A stretch of 64,000 bases of DNA from Myxococcales bacterium (lineage in GTDB: Bacteria > Myxococcota_A > Polyangia > Haliangiales > Haliangiaceae): NCBI GenBank assembly GCA_028287115.1, contig JAQBQF010000261.1, positions 62,001 through 126,000 of the forward strand, read 5' to 3'. A program made the translations under genes and the position numbers. This document shows positions 32,695-41,682 of the stretch, one piece after another. Within the stretch, counting starts at the first letter, position 1. Each line of letters begins with the position of its first letter. The notes under the pieces were generated by a model. That model was not told the origin of the DNA. It saw only the letters and a list, made by a program, of their open reading frames with translations, and ran no database searches.

Positions 32695-35070
32695 TCAGTA
32701 CGAGAACGCTCGCAGCGTCAACGAGCTCTCGCCGGTCATCACGATCACCGTATTACCCGGATCGGCCAGGATGCCACCGACAAAGAATCCGTCATCGATG
32801 TCGTAGCTACCGACCGTCGTGATCACCGCCCCGGGGATCGTCGCCTGACGCACGGTGTCGGTACCCGAATCGGCGATGAACATCCGCGTGCCATCGGGCG
32901 AGATCGTGATCCCGTCCGCAGCGTTGAACCCGGTCGAGAACGTGGCGACGACACCGGTCGAGCTGATCGTCCTCACCAGCGCGCCTCCCGAGACATACAG
33001 CGTCCCATCCGGTGCGAACGCGAGATCCGAGATCGACGTTGCCGAGGATAGCGTCGTCACTGCTCCACCCACGGGATTGATCGCGACCACAGCGCTCGTG
33101 TTCGTCGCCGCGATGATGTAACCGCCGTACGCGCCGAACGTGCTCGGTGCGATCACGATCGCGTTCATGGCGCTGCTGTACGTGGTGAGCACCGACACGG
33201 TCCCGGTGTTCGTAACCGCGTAGATCGTGCCGAGGTCATTGTGCGTGTAGATCGTGTCGTTCGCGGCGCTGTACGCGACGCCGAGCAAGTAGCTCGTGCT
33301 GGGCGTGATGCCCGTCGCAATGGTGGTCTGTGCGCCGGTCACGCGATTGACTCGCACGATCGCGTTCGTCGGCCTGCTGGCGACGACGAGCAAGTCGCCG
33401 TTGGCGTCGAACGTCATGTCGCCACAGCCGACCGTCGGGCCAGGCACGGCGAGCGGGAACAGCGCCGTCGACCAGGTCTTCGCCCCGCAAGTGACGACGA
33501 CGTTGACGTTGCTCGCACCGACGGTGCCCGTCGGGTTGCCGATCGCACAGGTCGCGCCCGACGGCTGGGTCGCGATCGTGACCGAGTACGTGCTTCCGCT
33601 GGCGAGCGCGGTCGCGAACGGGTACGAGCCATTGGCGTTGATCGTCCGGTCATCGCCGCCGTTGTTCCTCAGCACCATGCCGGTGCCGGTCATCCCGCTC
33701 ACGGTCGCGGTCACCGTATACGAGTTGGTCGTGCACGTGACGGCGACGTTGGTGACGTTGCTGCCGCCGACCATGCCCGAGCCGTTCGCGACGGTGCAGG
33801 TCTGGGCGATCGGCGACACCGGGTTCGTGAATACGGTCACGTTGTAGGACTGACCGCTTGCGACGTTCGTCGTGAACGTGAACGCGCCGTTGACGCTGCG
33901 TGTGAGGTTGTTGCCGCCGTTATTGCGAAGCACGACGGAGTCGCCGGCCGCGAGCCCGGTGATCATGCCGCCGATCGAATACGTGTTGGTCGTGCAGGTC
34001 ACGACGACGTTCATCACGTTCGCGTTCGTCACGGTACCCGTGCCCGCGCCGACCGTGCAGGTCTGCCACGGCGCGGTCGGCTGGGTCAGGACCGAAACGT
34101 TGTACGTCGCGCCGCTCGCGATAGGCGTTGCGAATGCGAACGAGCCGTTCGCGGTGACCGTCAGGTCGTCACCCGCGTTGTTCTGCAACGTCGCGGCCGC
34201 GCCGAGCCCGCTGATCGTTCCGCTGATGGTGTAACGATTGGTCATGCAATTGACGGCGACGCTCGTCACGTTGCCACCACCGACCGTTCCCGTCCCGCCC
34301 AAGACCGTGCACGTCTGGGTAGGTCCGGAAGGCTGCGAGAGCACGGTCACCGCGTAGGTCGCGCCGCTGGCGATGGACGTCGCAAACACGAACGAGCCGT
34401 CGGCCGCGATCGACAGGTTGTCTCCCGCGTTGTTCTGGAGCACGAGGCCCGTCCCCGCGACGCCGGTGGCCGTGCCGCCGATCGTGAACTTGCTCGTCAC
34501 GCACGAGATCGCGACATCGGTGACGTCGGCGTTGGTGATCGTGCCGGTGCCGTTGGCGACCGTGCAGACCTGCGTGGGTCCGGAAGGTTGGGACAGCACG
34601 GTGACCGCGTAGGTCGCGCCGCTCGCCACCGGCGCGGCGAACGTGAACGCGCCGTCCGCGCTGATCGACAGATTGTCACCGCCGCTGTTCTGGATCATGA
34701 GGTTTCCGCCTGCGAGGCCCGTGATCGTTCCGCTGACGTGGAACGTCTGCGTTTGACAGGACAGCGAGATGGTCGTGATGTCCTCGATCCCCGCCGTTCC
34801 CGTGCCGCCGCTGACCGAACAGGTCTGCGCCGGATTCGTCGGCTGCGTCTTCACGCCGATCACGTACGGCTGCCCTTTAGCAACCGCCGTCGCGAACGTG
34901 AACGGCCCGTTCGCGGTGACCGTGAGGTCATCGCTGCCGTTGTTAGTGAGCACGAGGCCGGTGCCGGCGAGGCCGGTCACGGTGCCGCCGATCGTGACGG
35001 GTGAATCGCCTCCGCAGCTCGCGAGGACGAATGCGACAGATGACAGGAACAGACAATGTGCGCGGTTCAT
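32695..35070 (-). CDS. Large lipoprotein: six beta-sandwich repeats plus a beta-propeller-like C-terminus
   Basis: 791 residues with a lipobox (FVLASCGGD). Residues ~25-520 hold six tandem repeats of about 80 residues. Each starts like YTISGTISGLG, passes through LxNNGGDxLTVxANGxFTFAT and ASGATYxVTV, and closes with QTCTVxxGTGTV...VTC, so each unit carries two conserved cysteines. Residues ~530-791 contain NHL/SMP-30-like strands (DMTFDANGDLLVVAS, DLAFAPDGTLYVSGG, GITISPDGTRMFIADSG), a beta-propeller in appearance. It is a surface or periplasmic lipoprotein, possibly for adhesion or binding. The ligand is unknown. The repeats are also visible at DNA level, which favours copy-number variation. 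Confidence 0.82.
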   Translation of the reverse strand: MNRAHCLFLSSVAFVLASCGGDSPVTIGGTVTGLAGTGLVLTNNGSDDLTVTANGPFTFATAVAKGQPYVIGVKTQPTNPAQTCSVSGGTGTAGIEDITTISLSCQTQTFHVSGTITGLAGGNLMIQNSGGDNLSISADGAFTFAAPVASGATYAVTVLSQPSGPTQVCTVANGTGTITNADVTDVAISCVTSKFTIGGTATGVAGTGLVLQNNAGDNLSIAADGSFVFATSIASGATYAVTVLSQPSGPTQTCTVLGGTGTVGGGNVTSVAVNCMTNRYTISGTISGLGAAATLQNNAGDDLTVTANGSFAFATPIASGATYNVSVLTQPTAPWQTCTVGAGTGTVTNANVMNVVVTCTTNTYSIGGMITGLAAGDSVVLRNNGGNNLTRSVNGAFTFTTNVASGQSYNVTVFTNPVSPIAQTCTVANGSGMVGGSNVTNVAVTCTTNSYTVTATVSGMTGTGMVLRNNGGDDRTINANGSYPFATALASGSTYSVTIATQPSGATCAIGNPTGTVGASNVNVVVTCGAKTWSTALFPLAVPGPTVGCGDMTFDANGDLLVVASRPTNAIVRVNRVTGAQTTIATGITPSTSYLLGVAYSAANDTIYTHNDLGTIYAVTNTGTVSVLTTYSSAMNAIVIAPSTFGAYGGYIIAATNTSAVVAINPVGGAVTTLSSATSISDLAFAPDGTLYVSGGALVRTISSTGVVATFSTGFNAADGITISPDGTRMFIADSGTDTVRQATIPGAVITTVGSYDIDDGFFVGGILADPGNTVIVMTGESSLTLRAFSY

Positions 35071-35274
35071 GTAACGACATCTAATGAACGCGCGACAGGT
35101 CGTCTACAAAACTCGGATGCTCGCGCAGCCTCGTGTCGACGAGCGCACACGCGTGCTGATTGTTGCGTGTTGCGCTGAATCAACGACGGCGAAGCACGTC
35201 GGATACGGTTGGCGGATCACTGCAAACAATCGTTTGCAAGTAGTGCCGCTGTCCGCTGCGCGGAGATCGACGCG
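35071..35274. other. Intergenic region with a short palindrome
   Basis: About 200 bases between two co-directional (minus strand) lipoprotein genes. I see no convincing gene. The only structure is the palindrome at 35221-35238. Confidence 0.5.
35221..35238. promoter_or_regulatory. Perfect 7-bp inverted repeat, possible operator
   Basis: TGCAAAC and GTTTGCA flank AATC. It lies about 150 bases upstream of the repeat-lipoprotein start and 37 bases past the stop of the preceding gene. It is A/T-rich compared with its surroundings and lacks a T-tract, so a binding site is more likely than a terminator. Confidence 0.35.
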
Positions 35275-35970
35275 CTAGCGATGCTCGCGTCGGTCGGGAG
35301 ATGAGCTCCGAGCCGGTGGCGCGGCGGGTCTCGCTTGCGGCTGCTGCATCTGTGGCCGTTGCGTCTGCATCATCGGCCGCTGCGCCTGCATCTGCGGTCG
35401 CTGCATCTGTGGTCGTTGCGTCTGCATCATCGGCTGCTGCGTCTGCGGACGCTGGAAGGTCCGTTGGTCGCGCATCGGAGCGCGATAGCTCGGGTTGAAC
35501 GTGCGCTGATCGCGAACGGCAGGCGGCTGAGAGTAGTTGCGCTGGTCGCGGAGCGGCGCTCGAAAGCCCGGCTGGAAGTTCCCGCGGTACTGCTGGTTGT
35601 AGTAGCCGCGGTTGTACGGCTGGTTGTAGTAACCGCGTCCGTAGTAGTCGGGCCCGCGATAGTGCGCGTACGCATAGGGGCGATCGATCCGGCGGATCGG
35701 AAACGGCACGTCGTACGTCACCGCCCATCCACGATCGAAGTACGGCGAGCGATACCAGTAACCGTCGTTGTATCGCCAATAGGAGTTGTCGGTGTAGAAG
35801 ACCGGATAGTCGTAGTTCGACACGACCTGAACGTCCGGACTGATGTAGACGAGGTCCGGCGAGCCGTACGCAAAGCCACCGCCATAACTCACGCCCGTGC
35901 CGTAGCCCTCGTCATAACAACCGGCGGCGGCGACGAGCGCACTTAACAAGACTGCTCGAAGCGACATCAT
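35275..35970 (-). CDS. Tyr/Gly/Arg/Gln-rich low-complexity lipoprotein
   Basis: 231 residues from ATG 35970, giving a lipobox (ALVAAAGCYDEG); the upstream extension of the frame is not used. The middle is rich in Tyr, Asp and Arg (YYNQPYNRGYYNQQYRG). The C-terminus is a Met/Gln/Arg/Pro repeat (QTQRPQMQRPQMQAQRP). The DNA of this tail is a tandem repeat of about 57 bases (35338-35450). Myxobacterial genomes often encode such surface lipoproteins; function is unknown. Confidence 0.75.
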   Translation of the reverse strand: MMSLRAVLLSALVAAAGCYDEGYGTGVSYGGGFAYGSPDLVYISPDVQVVSNYDYPVFYTDNSYWRYNDGYWYRSPYFDRGWAVTYDVPFPIRRIDRPYAYAHYRGPDYYGRGYYNQPYNRGYYNQQYRGNFQPGFRAPLRDQRNYSQPPAVRDQRTFNPSYRAPMRDQRTFQRPQTQQPMMQTQRPQMQRPQMQAQRPMMQTQRPQMQQPQARPAAPPARSSSPDRREHR

Positions 35971-36169
35971 GCGCAAAGCGTAGCGCCGCATCTTGCAGAC
36001 GCCGACCGCGGGTTGCACTGCGAGCGCTTCGGAACGCTCGGGGATCCGACGCGCTCGCAAATTGTCGCCGGCTGAAGACGGATTCGGGATTTGACCGAAC
36101 GTCACGCGCCACGCGACTACATCGGCTTTCGGACCGCGCGTTCCGGATCGATCTCAAGGCGCCGGTAGC

Positions 36170-36460
36170 TCAGTCACCTCCGTTCGGTGGTGGTGGCGGC
36201 TCGTCAGAGCCTTGGCCGTGATGCGGCGGCGGATGATCGGGACGACACACGAGCTGATTCGCGTTGTCTGGTAATGCCTCGCACTTCCCCGCGATCGTGT
36301 GCTCGTGAATCGTGAACGAGCACGCATCTGCCTGGTTTGCGTTCGCGCAGGCAGCGATCGCTTCCTGTGGCGGTCTGTGCGGGTGATGTGGACGCGTGGC
36401 GTCTGCGCCTGCGAGACGTACGGTTGCGACAAGGAGCGCTGCAAAGACGATCTTGGACAT
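36170..36460 (-). CDS. Small secreted His/Pro-rich, Cys-containing protein
   Basis: 96 residues from ATG 36460. The open frame continues upstream, but MSKIVFAALLVATVRLAGAD is a good signal peptide and AAGGAACC lies just before it. The mature protein has an N-terminal His-Pro patch (RPHHPHRPP), a Cys core (ACANANQADACSFTIHEH, GKCEALP, LVCRP) and a His/Pro tail (PDHPPPHHGQG). The pattern suggests a metal-binding periplasmic protein. It is divergent from an OmpR/histidine-kinase pair whose sensor loop is also His-rich, so the three genes may form a metal-sensing unit (inference). Confidence 0.72.
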   Translation of the reverse strand: MSKIVFAALLVATVRLAGADATRPHHPHRPPQEAIAACANANQADACSFTIHEHTIAGKCEALPDNANQLVCRPDHPPPHHGQGSDEPPPPPNGGD

Positions 36461-36632
36461 GAGGTTCCTTTCGCTGCTAAGGCACGCCAGGCCGAGCTCG
36501 CGTTGCCGCGCGAAACACGTTGATATAAACGCCACCGCCCGCGATTCGGACGAGCCACTGAAATCGAGGTCTCCGAATATTTCAGGTCGTTTCGATCCGA
36601 ACGAATCGATGGACGCGGTGGGATACTGCGGC

Positions 36633-37328
36633 GTGACCGCGATCCGCGTGCTGTACATCGAGGACGACGAACGGCTCGCGCGGTTGACGTCAGAATATTT
36701 GCAATCGCACGACGTCGAAGTCCACCTCCTGCCGCGCGGAGATCTTGCCGTCGCGAAGGTTCAGCGGATCCAACCCGATGTCGTGCTGCTCGACCTGATG
36801 CTTCCCGGGATCGACGGCCTCGAAGTCTGCAAGCAGCTCCGCGCTCGCTACGACGTGCCGATCGTCATGGTCACCGCACGCAGCGAGCCCGAGTATCGAG
36901 TGCTCGGCCTCGAAGGAGGCGCGGACGACTACGTCACCAAGCCGTTTCAGTCACGCGAGCTGCTCGCGCGCATCCGCGCACAGGTCCGTCGCGCACGGGG
37001 CGAGCTCGCGCCGAAGGCGGACAAGATCGTCGTGGGCGAGCTCGTCGTCGATACCGCGGCGCACGAGGTCCTGCTGCGCGGCGCGGCGGTTCCGCTGACG
37101 AGCAGCGAGTTTGCCGTGGTCCGTGCGCTAGCCCAGCGCGCGGGCAGGGTCCTCAATCGCGAGGAGCTGCTGCAAGTCGTGCACGGGACGTCCGACGACG
37201 CGTTCGATCGATCGATCGACGTGATCATCTCGCGGATCCGCGCGAAGGTCGAACACGATCCGAAGAACCCTCGGCTGCTGAAGACGATCCGCGGCGCGGG
37301 ATACATGCTCACCTTCGTCGAGCCATGA
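36633..37328 (+). CDS. OmpR-family response regulator
   Basis: About 231 residues. The N-terminal receiver domain starts RVLYIEDDERL, with the phosphorylation aspartate in VVLLDLMLPGIDG and the conserved Lys in YVTKPF. The C-terminal winged helix (trans_reg_C) ends RIRAKVEHDPKNPRLLKTIRGAGYM. I prefer GTG 36633, three residues before the receiver domain; ATG 36609 is an alternative. It overlaps the following kinase gene by four bases (ATGA), so they form a coupled two-component pair. The divergent His-rich secreted gene is the obvious first target. Confidence 0.92.
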   Translation: MTAIRVLYIEDDERLARLTSEYLQSHDVEVHLLPRGDLAVAKVQRIQPDVVLLDLMLPGIDGLEVCKQLRARYDVPIVMVTARSEPEYRVLGLEGGADDYVTKPFQSRELLARIRAQVRRARGELAPKADKIVVGELVVDTAAHEVLLRGAAVPLTSSEFAVVRALAQRAGRVLNREELLQVVHGTSDDAFDRSIDVIISRIRAKVEHDPKNPRLLKTIRGAGYMLTFVEP

Positions 37329-38419
37329 AGGCCCCGTTCAAGACGCTCGGTTCGCGAATGCTGGCTCTGGCGAGCGCGCAGATGCTGATCCTCACCATCG
37401 CGGCGTTGGTGATCTTCTACTTCACGCGCCCCGAGCGCCCGCCGAGAGGTTGGCGTTCGCCAGCCGGCGTCGACGCGCCACACCACGGGCCACGTGACGA
37501 CCACGATCGCCCACAGAACATCGGCCCGCCGCTGACACTATTGTGCGGCTTCGTCGTGCTCGCGATCGGCGCGCTGCTGACGGCGCGCTGGCTGGTGCGT
37601 CCCATCCAGAAGCTGTCGAGCACGGCAGATGCGATCGGGGACGGCGATCTCACCGCGCGTAGCCAGCTCGATCGAGAGGACGAGCTCGGCAGTCTCGGAC
37701 GTCGCATCGATCAGATGGCCGAACGACTCGAACAGATCCTCGCGAACGAGCGCGAGCTGCTCGCCAATGTCGCTCACGAGCTGCGCACGCCGCTCAGTCG
37801 GATCGGTGTCGCGCTCGATCTCGCGAACGAGGGTGATGGGAGTCGTGCGCGCGCGTCGCTCGGAGAAATCTCCGTCGACGTCGCGGAGCTCGAGGTGATC
37901 GTCGACGACGTCTTGACGGCGCTGCGCTACGACGTCTCGCGCGGCGCCTCGCTACCGCTCCGACGCTCGCACACCGCGCCCGACTCGATCGCCGCGGCGT
38001 CCGCCGAGCGCATGCGTGCCCGACATCCCGAGCGCCCGCTCCAGCTCGTCATCGCACCGGCCCTCCCCGAGATCGATGTCGACCCCGTGTTGTTTCGTCG
38101 CGTGATCGACAACCTGCTCGAGAACTCGCACAAGTACACGCCCGAGAAGGTGTCGCCGATCTTGCTCGCGGTGCGTCTCGCGGAAGGCCGCGTCGAATTC
38201 GAGGTCCTCGATCGCGGGATCGGAATCGCCACGAACGATCTCCCGAACATCTACAACACATTCTTCCGCGGTGAACGCAGTCGTTCGCGCGAGACCGGCG
38301 GCGTCGGACTCGGCCTGACCCTCGCGAAGCGGATCGTCGAAGCGCACGGTGGCACGATCGAAGTTACGAGCCAAGCCGGTGGCGGAACCCGAGCGCGCGT
38401 CGTCGTATCGCCGGTGTAG
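37325..38419 (+). CDS. Sensor histidine kinase with short His-rich periplasmic loop
   Basis: 364 residues. Transmembrane helices lie at about 13-34 and 65-87. The loop between them is only ~35 residues and His/Asp/Pro-rich (DAPHHGPRDDHDRP). HAMP follows (WLVRPIQKLSSTADAIGDGD), then HisKA with the phospho-acceptor in NVAHELRTPLSR, and HATPase with N (NLLENSHKYTP), G1 (DRGIGI) and G2 (GVGLGLTLAK) boxes. The architecture is that of CpxA/RstB-type kinases. The His-rich loop could coordinate metal directly. It is translationally coupled to the response regulator. Confidence 0.92.
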   Translation: MKAPFKTLGSRMLALASAQMLILTIAALVIFYFTRPERPPRGWRSPAGVDAPHHGPRDDHDRPQNIGPPLTLLCGFVVLAIGALLTARWLVRPIQKLSSTADAIGDGDLTARSQLDREDELGSLGRRIDQMAERLEQILANERELLANVAHELRTPLSRIGVALDLANEGDGSRARASLGEISVDVAELEVIVDDVLTALRYDVSRGASLPLRRSHTAPDSIAAASAERMRARHPERPLQLVIAPALPEIDVDPVLFRRVIDNLLENSHKYTPEKVSPILLAVRLAEGRVEFEVLDRGIGIATNDLPNIYNTFFRGERSRSRETGGVGLGLTLAKRIVEAHGGTIEVTSQAGGGTRARVVVSPV

Positions 38420-38615
38420 TCAGTTTGTAACGATCGTGCGCCACGTGAACGTGCCGGCTGCGATCGTGACAATTCGGCGGTTCCGGTGCCGCTCGGCGCA
38501 TTCGAGCGCGCGTCGAGGGAATCCGGGACCGGGTCCGGCGCGGCTCTAATGGTGTCGTCTAATGGATCGCCGTCCGCGTCGAGCACCGCCGACGGCCTCG
38601 TGATAAATTCAGCGA

Positions 38616-40259
38616 ATGGCCTGGCCGCCGGGTGGGGATAGCGCCGCGAGAGCGGGTCCGTTTGGTCACGTCTTGCAAGCTGGGTCCATCAACGCCCCTC
38701 GAACCGACGCCGGCGATCATTTACACGCGTTCGCGTCGGTGGTGCCCGTCGTGATGCTCACGTATCGCGTCGACCCCGACGGCAATGCGTCATTCGCATA
38801 CTGCAACGCGCGAATCAAAGAGCTGTTTGATCTCGAACCTGCGGAGGTCGTTCAGGACGGAGGCTTGTTGTTCGCACGCGTGGACCCTGATGACATCGCC
38901 GACGTGTCCGGAGCCCTCGAACAGTCGGCGCTCGCCATGGGGCCGCTGAGCGTGACATTCCGTGTGCGAAATCCCCGCCGCGGCACCGTATGGGCCAAAT
39001 GGCGAGCGACGCCGGTGCGCGAGGCCGACGGACACCTCGTCTGGCATGGCGTGATGGCGGACGTGACCGAGCATCCTCCGGTCGTCGATCCGATCGCTCT
39101 CAACGAGAGCCAATTTAGATTCATCATCGAAGCCTCGCCGATTGCTTACGCGCTGAATGACGAGCAGCAGAACATCACGTATCTCAATCCCGAGTTCGTC
39201 CGAACTTTCGGCTACACGCAGCGCGATATTCCAACGCTGGCGGACTGGTGGCCGCGTGCGTATCCAGATCCGAGCTATCGCCAGTCGGTGATCGATGAAT
39301 GGGGTCGTCGTCTCACGACCTCGCGCGCATCGCAGACGGCGTTCGAGCCTCTGGAGGTGACGATCCGCACCAAGGCGGGCGACCAACGCATTGTCATCGC
39401 CTACGCGGTGCCACTCGCCGAAGCCTTCACGGGCGCTCATCTCGTCGTGCTCTACGACATCACCAAGGTCCGGGAAGCAGAGGCCGGGCAACGCCGGCTG
39501 ATCGAGCAGCTCTCGCACTCGCAGCGAGTCGAATCGCTCGGACGTCTCGCCGGGGGCGTGGCGCACGACAACAACAACATGCTCGCGGTGATCCTCGGCA
39601 AAGTCGAGCTCGCACTACGCCAGGTCGGTAAGGACGACCGCTTGCGCTCCGACTTGCTCGATATTCGCCAAGCGGCTGAGGACGTCGCGAGCCTGACGCG
39701 CCAGCTCGTTGCGTACGCGCGCCTGGAGACGACGGCGCCTTCCGTGATCTCGATCGAGAGCGAAGTCCAAGCCGCGCTCGCGATGCTTCGGCGGGTCATC
39801 GACAAGAGCGCGCGATTCACGCACTCCGCGGGCGCCGGGCTGTGGCCCATCTGTATCGATGCGACGCAGCTCCGCCAGGTGCTGACGAATCTGGTCCTCA
39901 ATGCAACCGACGCGCTGAGAGGCGCGGGCTCGATCGCGGTGGCGATCGAAAACGTTTCGCAAGAGGCGATCCTGTCGATCCTGCCGCCCGACGCCGCACC
40001 GACCGACTATGTGTGCCTGAGCGTGACCGACGATGGTTGCGGCATGAGCGAGGACGTCGTCGCGCGCGTGTTCGAGCCGTTCTTCTCGACGAAGCCGCGC
40101 GGCAAGGCAACCGGACTCGGCCTCTCGACCGTGTACGGCATCGTGCGCCAGAACGGCGGCTTCGTATCCGTCCGCAGCACGGTCGGCGAAGGCTCGGTCT
40201 TCTCGATCTACCTGCCCAGATCCGCGGAGCCCGCGGCGGCGCCGAGCGCAACCCAGTAA
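38616..40259 (+). CDS. Double-PAS sensor histidine kinase, cytoplasmic
   Basis: 547 residues and no membrane segment. A first PAS domain spans about residues 40-155 (YRVDPDGNASFAYCNARIKE). A second PAS/PAC spans ~165-290 (SQFRFIIEASPIAYALND). A HisKA-type dimerisation domain has the H-box GGVAHDNNNMLAVI, where most relatives have HDFNN. HATPase_c follows (LVLNATDALRG, VTDDGCGM, TGLGLSTVYGIVRQ). There is no receiver domain and no adjacent response regulator, so it is an orphan kinase, as is common in myxobacteria. The signal is unknown. Confidence 0.9.
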   Translation: MAWPPGGDSAARAGPFGHVLQAGSINAPRTDAGDHLHAFASVVPVVMLTYRVDPDGNASFAYCNARIKELFDLEPAEVVQDGGLLFARVDPDDIADVSGALEQSALAMGPLSVTFRVRNPRRGTVWAKWRATPVREADGHLVWHGVMADVTEHPPVVDPIALNESQFRFIIEASPIAYALNDEQQNITYLNPEFVRTFGYTQRDIPTLADWWPRAYPDPSYRQSVIDEWGRRLTTSRASQTAFEPLEVTIRTKAGDQRIVIAYAVPLAEAFTGAHLVVLYDITKVREAEAGQRRLIEQLSHSQRVESLGRLAGGVAHDNNNMLAVILGKVELALRQVGKDDRLRSDLLDIRQAAEDVASLTRQLVAYARLETTAPSVISIESEVQAALAMLRRVIDKSARFTHSAGAGLWPICIDATQLRQVLTNLVLNATDALRGAGSIAVAIENVSQEAILSILPPDAAPTDYVCLSVTDDGCGMSEDVVARVFEPFFSTKPRGKATGLGLSTVYGIVRQNGGFVSVRSTVGEGSVFSIYLPRSAEPAAAPSATQ

Positions 40260-40391
40260 CCGGCGGCGGACTTCGATGACCATCTGCCACGAACACCCAC
40301 ATCCGACCTCAAGAACGGCTCGGGTTGCGTCGGGGTAGCTGCGGCTCTGCACACATTCATAAAGTTTCGGCGAGGCCGATCCATCCAAGTG

Positions 40392-40901
40392 ATGTCGAAC
40401 TCGAGCAGGTTGTTCACCGCGGTGTTGATGGTCGCCCTTGGCGTCTCCAGTGCGGAGGCCGAGCACTTCTCTGCGATCCAGAGCGCCGCAAACGATGTCG
40501 ATGAGTCATGCGCGAAAGACACTCGCTGCATCGCCAAGAAGCTCGCGCAGACGCTGACGACGGAGCATGCGCGGATCGTCGTTGGAAAGGTCGTCGAGTT
40601 CGAGCCGGGAAGGCTCCGGGTCTACTCGAAGGACCGCGAACGGCTTCAAGCCATCGCAGCGCAGTGGAAGCAGCATCCAGATTGGGCCGTGATCACCGTC
40701 GACGGCTATGCGACCAACCGATCAGACGCAGAGAGCGTCGCGCTCGGCCGGCAACGTGCCGAGAAGGTGCGCGGCTACCTGATTCGTTACGGCGTTGCGC
40801 CGGAGCTCGTGCAGATCGCGGGGCACGCGGCTGGTAAGCACGTCGATCTCTCGATCGAGACGTGCGCGCGTGGCTGTTCGCGCGCGCCAGTCAACCAGTG
40901 A
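40392..40901 (+). CDS. Small periplasmic OmpA-like domain protein
   Basis: 169 residues with a signal peptide (RLFTAVLMVALGVSSAEA). A GTG sits directly before the ATG at 40392, so the start may be one codon earlier. The C-terminal ~90 residues resemble OmpA/MotB peptidoglycan-binding domains (VITVDGYATNRSDAESVALG, RQRAEKVRGYLIRYGV), with no barrel. Four cysteines flank the domain. It probably binds peptidoglycan in the periplasm. It stands alone between the PAS kinase and the hemerythrin gene. Confidence 0.75.
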   Translation: MSNSSRLFTAVLMVALGVSSAEAEHFSAIQSAANDVDESCAKDTRCIAKKLAQTLTTEHARIVVGKVVEFEPGRLRVYSKDRERLQAIAAQWKQHPDWAVITVDGYATNRSDAESVALGRQRAEKVRGYLIRYGVAPELVQIAGHAAGKHVDLSIETCARGCSRAPVNQ

Positions 40902-40992
40902 GCTCGATGCCGCGGTGAGGTTCGTCGAGACGAGGTGAGCCGACTTGCGCTCCCGGTTCACGGCGTCCTTCGCGACGTGCTATTTCACGCGG

Positions 40993-41682
40993 ATGTTCAC
41001 GAATCAGCCGCGGCGTGGGTTCTTGAAGTCTGCGGGTGCGGGTGTCGTGTTGCTCGGCTGCGCACACGGATCGCACTCCGATTCGCCACACGAAGGCGGC
41101 GACAAGGACGACAACGTGACGCCCGCGGAAGACCTGATGCGCGAGCACGGCATCCTGCGTCGGGTGATGTACCTCTACGATGACGCCGCGCGGCGGTTGG
41201 ACGAGCATCACGAACTACCGGTCGATGCGCTCGCCGCCGGCGCGGCGCTGATTCGTCGTGTGATCGAGGACTATCACGAGAAGCTCGAAGAAGAGTTTCT
41301 GTTCCCGCGGTTCGAAAAGGCCGGCAAGCTCGTCGAGCTCGTCACGACGCTGCGCAAACAACACGTCGTTGGCAGAACGTTGACCGACCAGATCACGGCG
41401 CTGTCCAAGGGCAAGCTGGCGGATTCAGATCGGGCAACGCTCGCGAGCGCCCTGCGCCGGTTCAATCACATGTACCGGCCGCACGCGGCGCGTGAAGACA
41501 CCGTGCTGTTCCCCGCGCTGCGTGGGCTCGTCGGTGCGAAGGCATACGGCGAGCTGGGCGAGCAGTTCGAACACAAGGAAACCCAGATGCTCGGCGAGCA
41601 TGGCTTCGAGCATGCGGTTGATGAAGTCGCTCGCTTGGAGCAGGCCTTCGGTCTCGACGATCTCACGAAGCTCACCGCATGA
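40993..41682 (+). CDS. Tat-exported hemerythrin-domain lipoprotein
   Basis: 229 residues from ATG 40993, which gives MFTNQPRRGFLKSAGAG, a twin-arginine signal, followed by a lipobox (VVLLGCAHGS). The hemerythrin-like four-helix bundle carries REHGILRR, DYHEKLEEEFLFPRFE, KQHVVGR and YRPHAAREDTVLFPAL, the HxxxE/HxxxxD pattern for a di-iron O2-, NO- or ROS-responsive site. It overlaps the chromate transporter gene by four bases (ATGA), so the two are co-translated. A role in redox handling of metal or oxygen stress at the envelope is inferred. Confidence 0.85.
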   Translation: MFTNQPRRGFLKSAGAGVVLLGCAHGSHSDSPHEGGDKDDNVTPAEDLMREHGILRRVMYLYDDAARRLDEHHELPVDALAAGAALIRRVIEDYHEKLEEEFLFPRFEKAGKLVELVTTLRKQHVVGRTLTDQITALSKGKLADSDRATLASALRRFNHMYRPHAAREDTVLFPALRGLVGAKAYGELGEQFEHKETQMLGEHGFEHAVDEVARLEQAFGLDDLTKLTA

